From NCBI RefSeq assembly GCF_000005825.2, contig NC_013791.2, positions 2,790,001-2,854,000 on the forward strand: a stretch of DNA of 64,000 bases. Reading direction: 5' to 3'. Shown in pieces: positions 42,272 through 50,346 of the stretch (positions are counted from its first letter, which is position 1; every line of letters starts with the position of its first letter). The DNA is from Alkalihalophilus pseudofirmus OF4. Lineage in GTDB: Bacteria > Bacillota > Bacilli > Bacillales > Bacillaceae_D. The notes below the pieces were generated by a model. That model searched no databases. It was not told the origin of the DNA and was given only the letters and a program-made list of their open reading frames with translations. The position numbers were made by a program, and so were the translations under genes.

Positions 42272-43036
42272 CTATAAGAATAGACCTATATACCATTGGA
42301 CTAGAGAATTTCCATAAAAATAAGCCGTTAGAGCTCCGAGTACGATAAAAGGACCAAATGGAATCGGCTTTTTGCGTTTTACTTTTCCAGCCGCCATCCC
42401 GATACCAGCAATGATTGTTCCATATAAGCATGAAAAGAAAAAGGCAAGCAGCACGTCCTGCCAGCCAAGAACAAGTCCAAGCACAGCAAACAGCTTAATG
42501 TCTCCGCCGCCCATTCCACCTCGGCTGATCACCGCAATAAGGAGCAGCAACCCAAATCCAACAGCCGCTCCCACAAGACTGGACCACCATGGATCAAGCG
42601 GTGCTACGGTCAAACGTAAAAGCAGAAAGAACGGCGTAAAAAATAATAGGATTTTATCTGGAATTAACATGTAGCGAATATCGCTGACGAAAATAATAGC
42701 AAGAAGCGAAATAAGTAAAAGAAGCACAATTAATTCATACGACCAGCCAAGCAACACGTAAGCCCCGCTGAACGCCAACCCAGTTGCGAGTTCTACAAAC
42801 GGATAAAGCGGAGAAATTTTCGTTCCGCAGCCGCGGCACTTCCCTTTTTGAAAAAGATAAGAGAAAACCGGGATCAGCTCCCGCGTCGATAAATCACGGT
42901 CACACGTCGTACAATGCGAGCGCGGGGCCACAATCGACTCACCCGCCGGCACACGCAGCCCAACGACATTAAAAAAGGACCCAAACGTCAGGCCGAATAC
43001 AAATAAATAACCAATAAACAACCAATCAACCATCAA
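42272..43036 (-). CDS. pilD: Prepilin peptidase/N-methylase (PilD/ComC)
   Basis: Aspartic membrane protease that cleaves the class III leader of pilins and methylates the new N-terminus. The cytoplasmic zinc domain has two Cys pairs (HCTTCDRDL and KCRGCGTKI, about 42-74). Catalytic Asp occur in VSDIRYMLIPD and GGMGGGDIKLF. About eight helices; 254 residues. It occupies the position of comC in B. subtilis (between folC and spoIIB) and could serve both pili and the competence pseudopilus. A terminator separates it from the pilin gene. Confidence 0.96.
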   Translation of the reverse strand: MMVDWLFIGYLFVFGLTFGSFFNVVGLRVPAGESIVAPRSHCTTCDRDLSTRELIPVFSYLFQKGKCRGCGTKISPLYPFVELATGLAFSGAYVLLGWSYELIVLLLLISLLAIIFVSDIRYMLIPDKILLFFTPFFLLLRLTVAPLDPWWSSLVGAAVGFGLLLLIAVISRGGMGGGDIKLFAVLGLVLGWQDVLLAFFFSCLYGTIIAGIGMAAGKVKRKKPIPFGPFIVLGALTAYFYGNSLVQWYIGLFL

Positions 43037-43076
43037 GGCCTCCTAAGGTGTAACGATTTTCAGAATTTGTGTAGTG

Positions 43077-43106
43077 AAAAAGCCTATCGAAGGGATAGGC
43101 TTTTTT
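43077..43106 (-). terminator. Terminator between the pilin and pilD
   Basis: GCCTATC (43094-43100) and GATAGGC (43082-43088) pair around CCTTC and are followed by TTTTTC on the minus strand, directly after the pilin stop. It would yield abundant short pilin mRNA and limited read-through to pilD-pilM-pilN-pilO. Confidence 0.9.
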
Positions 43107-43123
43107 AGTAGTTAAGTGTATGA

Positions 43124-43594
43124 TTACTCGTTACAAGCATCTCTACCTTTTTGAGATAAGTCTGTAGCAGTTTGTGCACCATCATTTCCAATATCACATT
43201 TACCATCTGGAAATTCAATTATTATTGCTGGCACAGTTCCAGTAAATGATATTGTGTATTCTACACCACTATCAGCTTCTCCCCAAGGGTTTGTAATTGG
43301 CTCATGATATTCTGCAATACCTGTTCTCTCCTCCTCTGTACTACTCTCCGTACTCTCAGTAAAATTAAAATCGTCATCCGTATCTCCCCCACTAGCAGCA
43401 TACAACCTGGCAGCACTCAATACCTGCTGAGCATTCGAAATTGCTGCATCCTTCTTACTATTCTCAATAATCCCACTAATACTCGGTACTGCAATCGCAG
43501 CAATAATACCTAAAATCACAACAACTGCCAACAGCTCAACCAGCGTTAAGCCTTTTTCATTTTTCGTTTGTTTTAACCATTTTTTCATCAACAT
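43124..43594 (-). CDS. Major type IV pilin
   Basis: 156-residue prepilin. The class III leader ends KNEKG, cleaved before LTLVELLAVVVILGIIAAIAVP, with Glu at position 5 of the mature chain, the hallmark of type IV pilins. The soluble part is acidic and Thr/Ser-rich, with two C-terminal Cys (KCDIGNDG; DACNE) that may form a D-region disulfide. The ATG at 43594 is five bases after GGAGG; the frame extends four codons further. It has its own promoter and a c-di-GMP-II-type riboswitch upstream, and a terminator after it. Confidence 0.95.
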   Translation of the reverse strand: MLMKKWLKQTKNEKGLTLVELLAVVVILGIIAAIAVPSISGIIENSKKDAAISNAQQVLSAARLYAASGGDTDDDFNFTESTESSTEEERTGIAEYHEPITNPWGEADSGVEYTISFTGTVPAIIIEFPDGKCDIGNDGAQTATDLSQKGRDACNE

Positions 43595-43652
43595 CGTGTC
43601 CTCCATTTTTCAATTTTCATCTGTTCACGCGTCTTTAGTAACTCTCTGCATA

Positions 43653-43690
43653 TAAAAAACCAATCCTGCATGTAGTCATGACAAAATTGG
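43653..43690 (-). terminator. Attenuator terminator in the pilin leader
   Basis: On the minus strand CCAATTTTGTCATG pairs with CATGCAGGATTGG (one bulge, G-U pairs) around ACTA, followed by six T. It lies about 60 bases before the pilin start codon. Its 5' strand begins with the CC that ends the riboswitch aptamer, so the two structures compete. Confidence 0.85.
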
Positions 43691-43757
43691 CCGGTTGCAC
43701 TAGCTGCTCCAAACTACCCAAGTGCCCATGTACAGATAGCTTTTCATCACGTTCCAT
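43689..43757 (-). ncRNA. Class-II cyclic-di-GMP riboswitch of the pilin gene
   Basis: The minus strand reads GGAACGTGATGAA, then CATGGGCACTTGGG, a short variable hairpin, and TAGTGCAACCGGCC. These match the conserved parts of known c-di-GMP-II aptamers: GGAAACAATGATGAA, TTGGGCACTTG, and TAGTGCAACCG-CC. GGGCACT...AGTGC pairing and the CAACCG joint are intact. The 3' CC is shared with a following terminator, suggesting that ligand binding prevents termination. In Clostridioides difficile a class-II switch activates pilA1 in this way. Confidence 0.85.
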
Positions 43758-43765
43758 ATGAAATT

Positions 43766-43793
43766 CGTATACTTTTATAAGTATAAATGTCTA
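43766..43793 (-). promoter_or_regulatory. Promoter of the pilin transcript
   Basis: On the minus strand TAGACA (43788-43793) and TATACG (43766-43771), 16 bp apart, lie just ahead of the riboswitch. This is a plausible though imperfect sigma-A promoter in the 245-bp gap between pilC and the pilin gene. Confidence 0.55.
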
Positions 43794-43851
43794 GTAGATT
43801 GGTTCTACAGAAATCATACTGGCAAATCCTTCATTTGTCTAGAAAAATCTT

Positions 43852-45060
43852 CTATCCAACCGCATCAAATATTTCAAACATCGGAATCGCAATCGCTGCG
43901 ACAATCACACCGACCACAGCTGCCAAAATGACGATCATGACCGGTTCAATTAAGGCTTTGATTTGGTCTGTTCCCGCTTCTACTTCTGACTCATAGAAAT
44001 CTGCCACTTTATCAAGCATTGTATCTAGTGACCCTGTTTTTTCACCGACCGCAATCATCTGCGTTACTAAAGGAGGGAATACCCAATGCTTATGCATGGG
44101 TTCTGCAATCGATTCCCCCCGCTCTAATGAATTACGAGATTCGCGGATCACTCGGGCAATCACTTCGTTTCCAGCAATCCGCTCTACAATAGCAACAGAC
44201 TGCAAGATCGGCACAGAGCTTGAAAACAGCGAGCTTAATGTTCTCGTCATTCGCGCGAGCGCTGCTTTTTGCAGCAGCTTCCCGAATATCGGCATCCGCA
44301 GAATAAACAGGTCACGGTAATACCTAAGCTCCGCTCGATCGTTCACGATTTTCAACAGCACGATAACTAAAATAACGGCCAGCGGCAGAAGCCACCATAG
44401 TCTGCTGAACACCTCGCCTGCCTGGAGTACAAGCACTGTAATCATCGGCAGCTCGGCATTAAAGCTTGCAAACATATCAGCAAATGTTGGTACAACATAG
44501 GATAATAGAAAAATCACAATGATGATCGCCACAAATCCAACCACAATCGGGTACGACATCGCAGACATCACTTTTTGCTTAGTTTTATGTTGTTTCTCAT
44601 AATAGCTCGCAAGCCGCTCTAGGATATCGTCTAAGTTACCGCCAAGCTCGCCTGCTTTGGCCATATTAACAAATAGCGGCGGAAACACTTTTTTTTGATT
44701 TTCAGCCGCTTGAGAAAACGGATTTCCTGCACGCAATTCATCCTCTACATCATGCAAGGCTGCTTTAAGTTTTTTAGAAGACGTCTGCTCACGCAAGATC
44801 ACAGTAGCATCGACCACCGAGATCCCGGCTTTTAAGAGCGTCGCAAACTGCCTTAAATAAATGACAAAGTCTTGTGAGCGCACTCTGCCCGCACCTAGCT
44901 CGATTTCCATATCAAGAATACTTTTGGACTCACTCAGCTCCCTAACGGCTACCCCGTCTTCTCTAAGCATGAGACGGGCCTGCTTTTCTGAAGGTGCTTT
45001 CACTTTTCCGTTTTTCACTTGTCCGCGCCGGTCGCGTCCTGAATATTTATAAACGCCCAT
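43852..45060 (-). CDS. pilC: PilC, type IV pilus inner-membrane platform protein
   Basis: 402-residue platform protein coupling the motor ATPases to pilin assembly. An N-terminal basic region (YKYSGRDRRGQVKNGKVKAPSEKQAR) precedes two homologous GspF domains (FVIYLRQFATLLKAGISVVDATVIL; LARMTRTLSSLFSSSVPILQSVAIV) and about three helices. It starts directly at the pilT stop, with no intergenic base. Confidence 0.95.
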   Translation of the reverse strand: MGVYKYSGRDRRGQVKNGKVKAPSEKQARLMLREDGVAVRELSESKSILDMEIELGAGRVRSQDFVIYLRQFATLLKAGISVVDATVILREQTSSKKLKAALHDVEDELRAGNPFSQAAENQKKVFPPLFVNMAKAGELGGNLDDILERLASYYEKQHKTKQKVMSAMSYPIVVGFVAIIIVIFLLSYVVPTFADMFASFNAELPMITVLVLQAGEVFSRLWWLLPLAVILVIVLLKIVNDRAELRYYRDLFILRMPIFGKLLQKAALARMTRTLSSLFSSSVPILQSVAIVERIAGNEVIARVIRESRNSLERGESIAEPMHKHWVFPPLVTQMIAVGEKTGSLDTMLDKVADFYESEVEAGTDQIKALIEPVMIVILAAVVGVIVAAIAIPMFEIFDAVG

Positions 45061-46101
45061 TTACATCCCACTTTCACTTACGTACGCGCTCACTGTTTCA
45101 AAGTCGACCGCACCTGAGTCAACTAATTCTTTAATCGACATCTCAAGCGTGTGCATCCCGCTTGCCCTGCTTGTTTGCATCACACTTGGAATCTGGTGAA
45201 TTTTCTCGTTGCGGATCAGGTTTTTCACAGCTGCATTATTGACGAGAATTTCCGTTGCCGCTCGCCTGCCTTTACCATCTGCTGTTTTAAATAAACGCTG
45301 AGAGATGACCGCTCCTAAGACGGAAGCTAGCTGAATTCTAACTTGCGGCTGCTGCTCTGGCGGGAACACATCGATCACACGGTCAATCGTTGCCGGGGCA
45401 TCTGTTGTATGCAATGTCCCTAATACAAGATGTCCTGTTTCTGCTGCCGTGATTGCAATCGAGATTGTTTCTAAATCACGCATTTCCCCTACTAAAATAA
45501 TGTCAGGGTCCTGCCTTAAGCAGCCTCTTAGCCCGTTTGCAAAGTTTTGTGTATCAAATCCTACTTCACGCTGATTTATAATTGAGCGCTTATGCTTATG
45601 TAGATACTCAATCGGGTCCTCAAGCGTAATAATATGTTTATTCGTATGCTCATTGATCTCATTAATCATTGAAGCAAGAGTAGTCGATTTCCCGCTTCCT
45701 GTTGGACCTGTTACAAGCACTAGTCCTTGAGGCTTTTGGGCAATCTCTTTTAAGACTTCAGGCATCGAAAGGTCATCTAGGGTAGGGATTTTCGTCGGCA
45801 CAACTCGGATTGCAAGACATACACACGAGCGCTGGAAGTAAGAATTGATACGAAAACGCGACACTTTAGGAATGCCATGTGAGAAGTCAAGCTCTCCCCG
45901 CTTTTGAAACACCTTCCATAGATGCTCCGACAAAATCGCACGCGCCATCCCCTCCGTGTCAGCCGGCTTTAGCACCGCTTCACCGTGATGAGCAAGTTCC
46001 CCGTTTATACGGATCACAGGTGGCACCCCAACGGTTAGGTGAATATCAGATGCCCCCATTTCAAATGCTTCAATTAGTAAAGATTCCAGCTTCTCTTTCA
46101 T
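45061..46101 (-). CDS. pilT: PilT, pilus retraction ATPase
   Basis: 346-residue hexameric ATPase that drives pilus retraction and twitching. Walker A GPTGSGKSTTLASMI near 125, Asp box EDPIEYLH, Walker B ILVGEMRDLETIS and the C-terminal retraction motif AVKNLIRNEK (AIRNLIRE type) are present. The last separates PilT from PilB/GspE. I place the start at the Met of MKEKLESLL (46101), seven bases after GAGGAG. B. subtilis lacks PilT, so true retractile pili are expected here. Confidence 0.96.
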   Translation of the reverse strand: MKEKLESLLIEAFEMGASDIHLTVGVPPVIRINGELAHHGEAVLKPADTEGMARAILSEHLWKVFQKRGELDFSHGIPKVSRFRINSYFQRSCVCLAIRVVPTKIPTLDDLSMPEVLKEIAQKPQGLVLVTGPTGSGKSTTLASMINEINEHTNKHIITLEDPIEYLHKHKRSIINQREVGFDTQNFANGLRGCLRQDPDIILVGEMRDLETISIAITAAETGHLVLGTLHTTDAPATIDRVIDVFPPEQQPQVRIQLASVLGAVISQRLFKTADGKGRRAATEILVNNAAVKNLIRNEKIHQIPSVMQTSRASGMHTLEMSIKELVDSGAVDFETVSAYVSESGM

Positions 46102-46125
46102 CATATCACTCCTCATATCTCTCCT

Positions 46126-47796
46126 TTACTCATCCATCGCCACACGCAGTACTTCTTCGATTGTCGTTAACCCCTGCTTTACTTTGAGCAAACCATCATC
46201 TATTAAGAAGATCATTCCTTGTTTCATCGCATAATCACGGATCGTGCTCATTGATTTGTTATTCATCATCATTTGACGAATATCATCGGTTACCATTAAC
46301 ACTTCCTGAATCGCCAGTCTTCCTTTATACCCTGTCGCATTGCAAGACGGACAGCCGCTCCCTCTTTTTACTTTAGAAGGTTTGATGCCGCGTTTTTCAA
46401 ATAAATTCCGCTCCATTTCAGTCGGCTCAAATTCTTCTGCACACATCGGACATATTTTTCTCACAAGACGCTGCGCTACAATACCAGATAACGAAGAGAC
46501 GACTAAATACGGCTCAATCCCCATATCAATCAGACGAGGAATCGTTGCAATCGCGCTGTTCGTATGAAGCGTGCTTAAGACAAGGTGTCCAGTTAATGAA
46601 GCTCTGATCGCTATTTCAGCTGTTTCAGTATCACGGATTTCCCCGACCATAACGATATTAGGGTCTTGCCTCAATACTGAGCGCAGGCCGGCAGCAAATG
46701 TCAGCCCTACTTGAGCGTTCACCTGCACTTGATTGATGCCCTCAATTTGATATTCAACTGGGTCTTCAATCGTGATAATATTCACTTGCTCTGAGTGCAC
46801 GTGGTTAAGTGCCGCATACAGTGTTGATGATTTACCAGACCCAGTAGGCCCCGTAATTAAAATAAGCCCCGACGGCTGTTCAATCATTTTAAGAAACCGT
46901 TGATGATTAATTTTATTAAAGCCGAGTTGTGAAAGCTTATTCAGCGTACTGCCAAGGTCTAAAATCCGGATCACTACCTTTTCTCCGTACACGGTAGGCA
47001 GCGTTGAGATCCGCAAATCAATCGGTGTCATTTGAATCGATGTCTTAATCCGGCCGTCTTGCGGAAGGCGGACTTCTGTAATGTTTAGGTTCGCCATGAT
47101 TTTCAAACGGGCTACAAGTGAATTTTGAATCCGCTTTGGATACACCCGCTCCGTTTTTAACACCCCGTCCACACGGTAGCGAATAACTATTTTCTTCTCC
47201 ATTGGATCAATATGAATATCACTCGCTTTTTGAACGAGACCCGCTTGTAAAATTTGATTAACAAGCTTTATGACAGGAGCATCTTCCTCATCTGCATCAG
47301 CAGGATTCGCATTTGCAAGCGCTTCTAGATCCTTTTCATCGAGTTCTGCCTGCAAGAATGCATCGTCTAATTGATAATGGCGTTCAATCGCTTGTTCAAC
47401 CTCATCTTTTGTCGCAATAGCCGCCTCTATTTGAAACCCCGTCGACATTCTCAGATCATCTATCGCATAGTAATCCATCGGATCGACCATCGCGACATAC
47501 ATCATGTTCCCTTCTTTTTTAAGAGGGATCAGTTGATTTCTCATCGCAAATTCTTTTGGCACCATTTTCATCAATGAGGTATCAATTGGGTAACGAAAAA
47601 GGCTGACATGCTTGATGCCAAGCTGGACCTCAAGTGCTTCAATCAGCTGTGCTTCTGATATATAATTTAATTCTAAGAGGGCATCACCTAATTTCTGCCC
47701 TGGCTTCTTACTCCCAAGCGCCTGCTTTAACTGCTCGCTTGTTAAAAAGCCGGCATCTACTAATAAATCCCCTATCCGTTTGCGTACACGAGCCAT
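46126..47796 (-). CDS. pilB: PilB, pilus extension ATPase
   Basis: 556-residue assembly ATPase. An N-terminal MshEN domain (about 1-150, ADLLVDAGFLTSEQLKQALGSK-like start RIGDLLVDAGFLTSEQL), a Walker A GPTGSGKSSTLYAAL near 322, Walker B IVMVGEIRDTETAEIAI, and a tetra-Cys zinc motif (ICPMCAEEF ... GCPSCNATGYKGR) are visible. MshEN domains of some PilB/MshE proteins bind c-di-GMP, so the operon may be controlled by this messenger at two levels. A 12-base gap separates it from the upstream gene. Confidence 0.96.
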   Translation of the reverse strand: MARVRKRIGDLLVDAGFLTSEQLKQALGSKKPGQKLGDALLELNYISEAQLIEALEVQLGIKHVSLFRYPIDTSLMKMVPKEFAMRNQLIPLKKEGNMMYVAMVDPMDYYAIDDLRMSTGFQIEAAIATKDEVEQAIERHYQLDDAFLQAELDEKDLEALANANPADADEEDAPVIKLVNQILQAGLVQKASDIHIDPMEKKIVIRYRVDGVLKTERVYPKRIQNSLVARLKIMANLNITEVRLPQDGRIKTSIQMTPIDLRISTLPTVYGEKVVIRILDLGSTLNKLSQLGFNKINHQRFLKMIEQPSGLILITGPTGSGKSSTLYAALNHVHSEQVNIITIEDPVEYQIEGINQVQVNAQVGLTFAAGLRSVLRQDPNIVMVGEIRDTETAEIAIRASLTGHLVLSTLHTNSAIATIPRLIDMGIEPYLVVSSLSGIVAQRLVRKICPMCAEEFEPTEMERNLFEKRGIKPSKVKRGSGCPSCNATGYKGRLAIQEVLMVTDDIRQMMMNNKSMSTIRDYAMKQGMIFLIDDGLLKVKQGLTTIEEVLRVAMDE

Positions 47797-47808
47797 CTTT
47801 ATTCACCT

Positions 47809-49296
47809 CTATTCTTCACCCTTCACTTTAGGCTTCTCTGACTCACCATTCTCATCGTGGGAAGTTCCATTATCAGACTGTTCCGGGACTTTGTTTGTAT
47901 CATTTCCATTTCCGTTTCCACTCCCGCTTCCACTACTGTTCCCATTGTCGTTTCCACTCTCAGACCCATCAGCACCCTCATTTCCGCTGCTTGGTCTATC
48001 AGATGGCGGGTTTGCCTCACCCGAACCATTATCTACCGGCGGTACAGGAGTTATGACTGCATCTCCTCCTGGCGGCAATGGGTATATGACAGACGGCGGC
48101 AGAGCTGGGTTAGTGTCCTCAATCAGTTCTTCGTCAACAGGCGTTTCTTGTAAGCTCCACTCTTCAATTTTGTGCTGAGGCGGGTAGTAATCAATGCCGA
48201 TTTTCTTTTTCACAATGACGTCGCCGTCTAACGAGCGTTCAATATGATACACATGAACAGAATATCCTGGCGCACCCTCACTTATAACCTCTTTATCCCC
48301 AATGCGGCGGTCAGGTGAGAATTGAACGATTGTACGCGGAGCGATCTCCTCTTGCTGCTCTAGTAACAGCTGATAGTCATGGATAAAGGATTTTCCAATT
48401 AACTCAATTGATAATTGACTATTTTCATAGCTCGTTTGCAGGACATAATCATAGTAGTTAGGGTTGTATACTTTAAAATCCATCGATTGAGCCGACACAC
48501 TTGCTGCGTAGCCTGCTTCGGTGTAATCCGGCAAAGTCAGCCCCGTATGACGTTCAACGACTTGAATATTCGTCTGGCCAAACAATTGAAACAGGACAGT
48601 TGCCAGCATATCGAGTCCTTGACTATCAACTAAAGGCTGTCGCAGTTCTCTGAGCGTTTCTTGCACAGAAAATACACTTCTTCCGCTTACTTCATAGCCG
48701 TTTAATGCCTCTGTCCATTGCGGCAGATAAGTAGATTCCACCTGAGAAAGCTGCACGGATGCGACACTCACCTCTTCTAATTGAAAAGCTTGTTCAAAAT
48801 GTCTGCTTAATTCAAATGACACTCGCTTCTCCTTCATCGACTGAAGTTCTTCTTCAATCGATGAAGCCAAAGAGTCGTAATCTATCCACTCCGATATTTG
48901 ATAGCGGGATAGAGACTTGACCGCATCACGCAAACGTTGTTTATTCACAACAGCATAAATCTCTGCCTGCCTGTGGGAAGCGGCTTCCGTTAGAGCCTGA
49001 TCGACTTGAAATTCAATGACATCACTCGGCAGGATGGCTGTTTCTTCAAATAGATACAAAGTGAGGCTCGCCTGCTCATACCACGTATTCACTTCATCTT
49101 CTATTACTTGTTTGGCCGCATTTTGCTCCATACCGGCTACTGATACACCAGCAATTTCCGTTCCCGTTTCATAAGCCCCTTTCTTCCACCACAAGTCTCC
49201 TAAAACAGCAGACCCGCCAACTGTTACAGTAAAAAGAAAAGCAGTAGATCCTATTAGAAGCAAAAAAGCGCGCAAGAATGGTTGCTGCATCAACAT
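47809..49296 (-). CDS. VanW-family/G5-domain exported protein
   Basis: 495-residue protein with one N-terminal membrane helix (about 8-32) and a large extracellular part. It includes a peptidoglycan-binding-4-like region, a VanW-like block (GLTLPDYTEAGYAASV...YNPNYYDYVLQTSYENSQLSIELIG) and a short G5-like segment (HVYHIERSLDGDVIVKKKIGIDYY). The C-terminal 90 residues are low-complexity Gly/Ser/Asn/Asp/Glu-rich and probably disordered. VanW proteins have no fixed function; some occur with type IV pili in Firmicutes. Place in the operon, just ahead of pilB, suggests a wall-passage or anchoring role. That is inference. Confidence 0.7.
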   Translation of the reverse strand: MLMQQPFLRAFLLLIGSTAFLFTVTVGGSAVLGDLWWKKGAYETGTEIAGVSVAGMEQNAAKQVIEDEVNTWYEQASLTLYLFEETAILPSDVIEFQVDQALTEAASHRQAEIYAVVNKQRLRDAVKSLSRYQISEWIDYDSLASSIEEELQSMKEKRVSFELSRHFEQAFQLEEVSVASVQLSQVESTYLPQWTEALNGYEVSGRSVFSVQETLRELRQPLVDSQGLDMLATVLFQLFGQTNIQVVERHTGLTLPDYTEAGYAASVSAQSMDFKVYNPNYYDYVLQTSYENSQLSIELIGKSFIHDYQLLLEQQEEIAPRTIVQFSPDRRIGDKEVISEGAPGYSVHVYHIERSLDGDVIVKKKIGIDYYPPQHKIEEWSLQETPVDEELIEDTNPALPPSVIYPLPPGGDAVITPVPPVDNGSGEANPPSDRPSSGNEGADGSESGNDNGNSSGSGSGNGNGNDTNKVPEQSDNGTSHDENGESEKPKVKGEE

Positions 49297-49299
49297 TCG

Positions 49300-50157
49300 T
49301 CAGTCCTTTTTATCGTCATTTTCTAATTCCTCAAACAATCGCTGTCTCGCCGTTACGAAGTCTTCCTCAGTATTTTTTTGATCATAGTTTGCAAGATTTT
49401 CATCATTCGTTTCATCTCTATGTAGCGGCGATTCTTCATTCATCCAATCAACCTCTGGTGCCACTCGTATCGGTAGATCATGATCATTACTTTCTTCATG
49501 GCTTTCTTCTATTGATGAAGCAAGACCTAATCTGCTTATACCAAGGTCCTCGTCCTCTTCCATTGAATCGGTCTCCTCTTCAGTCAATAAACTTTTGGGG
49601 CGATGTTCAAAGAAATCAAATACGTCTTCTTCTACGTCTCCCTTTTCATCTAGAGCCGTTGTAGATTCTTCCATAGCTGTCTCTTCTGATTGCGTAATTG
49701 GCTGGTTTTCTTCTTTTTCATTAGAAGGTGGTATTTCTTCTTGTCTGACCTCTTCTAGCATAGCTGCTGATTCGGTTTCTGGAAGCTTTTTTTCAGGAGC
49801 CCTACTAAAAGAAAAGACTGGCTCTCCCTTTTCAGAGTGACCTTCCGTTTCTTCCGTTTGCTCCTCTTCCCATTCGTCTATCTCAAATTGCTTTCCTAAT
49901 ACGACAATAAACAACAAAAGCAGTCCCATAAAAGCTAACGCAGCAATGATCCATGTATAAAGAGCAGCGAGTAAAAGCGTTAAACCAACAAGTAAACTTG
50001 AAATCATAATCACTTGAACGCGCTGCTTCATTGAAAGGTTAAAAGGAACCTTCCAGAAAAAAATAACGAGCAGTATCATACCTGCTGCTAACATTACGAT
50101 CGGATACATACGAGTTAACGTCTCCTTCTTCTTCAAATGACTTCTAATATCATTCAA
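49300..50157 (-). CDS. Membrane protein with long acidic cytoplasmic tail, function unknown
   Basis: I do not recognise this 285-residue protein. Three hydrophobic segments lie near the N-terminus (about 18-36, 47-66, 67-88); the remaining 190 residues are strongly acidic (Glu/Asp/Ser/Thr) and probably disordered. It ends three bases before the VanW-family gene starts and is the first gene of the pilus operon. It may be a scaffold or regulator specific to Gram-positive pili. The start could also be an internal Met near residue 17. Confidence 0.6.
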   Translation of the reverse strand: MNDIRSHLKKKETLTRMYPIVMLAAGMILLVIFFWKVPFNLSMKQRVQVIMISSLLVGLTLLLAALYTWIIAALAFMGLLLLFIVVLGKQFEIDEWEEEQTEETEGHSEKGEPVFSFSRAPEKKLPETESAAMLEEVRQEEIPPSNEKEENQPITQSEETAMEESTTALDEKGDVEEDVFDFFEHRPKSLLTEEETDSMEEDEDLGISRLGLASSIEESHEESNDHDLPIRVAPEVDWMNEESPLHRDETNDENLANYDQKNTEEDFVTARQRLFEELENDDKKD

Positions 50158-50295
50158 TCATTCTATAAAAACTGACTATCATCATAGTATGATAGTCACT
50201 TCATCTCCTTAAGTTGATGATAGTAGATCAATTGAGACCAAGCAAGAAAAAAAATGAAAAAGAACGAAATGATCATAAAAGAGTCAGATTCTCCC

Positions 50296-50340
50296 TAAAA
50301 AAAGAGAACCACATTTCTTTTCTTAGAAATGTGGTTCTCC
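50296..50340 (-). terminator. Terminator of folC
   Basis: A perfect 15-bp stem (50304-50318 with 50325-50339) closes a 6-nt loop and is followed by seven T on the minus strand, just past the folC stop. Confidence 0.93.
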
Positions 50341-50346
50341 TTTCTC

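Noticed and set aside
47780-48178. 132-codon plus-strand frame opposite the VanW-family gene
   Set aside because: Complement of the Gly/Ser/Asn-rich low-complexity tail; no start signals.
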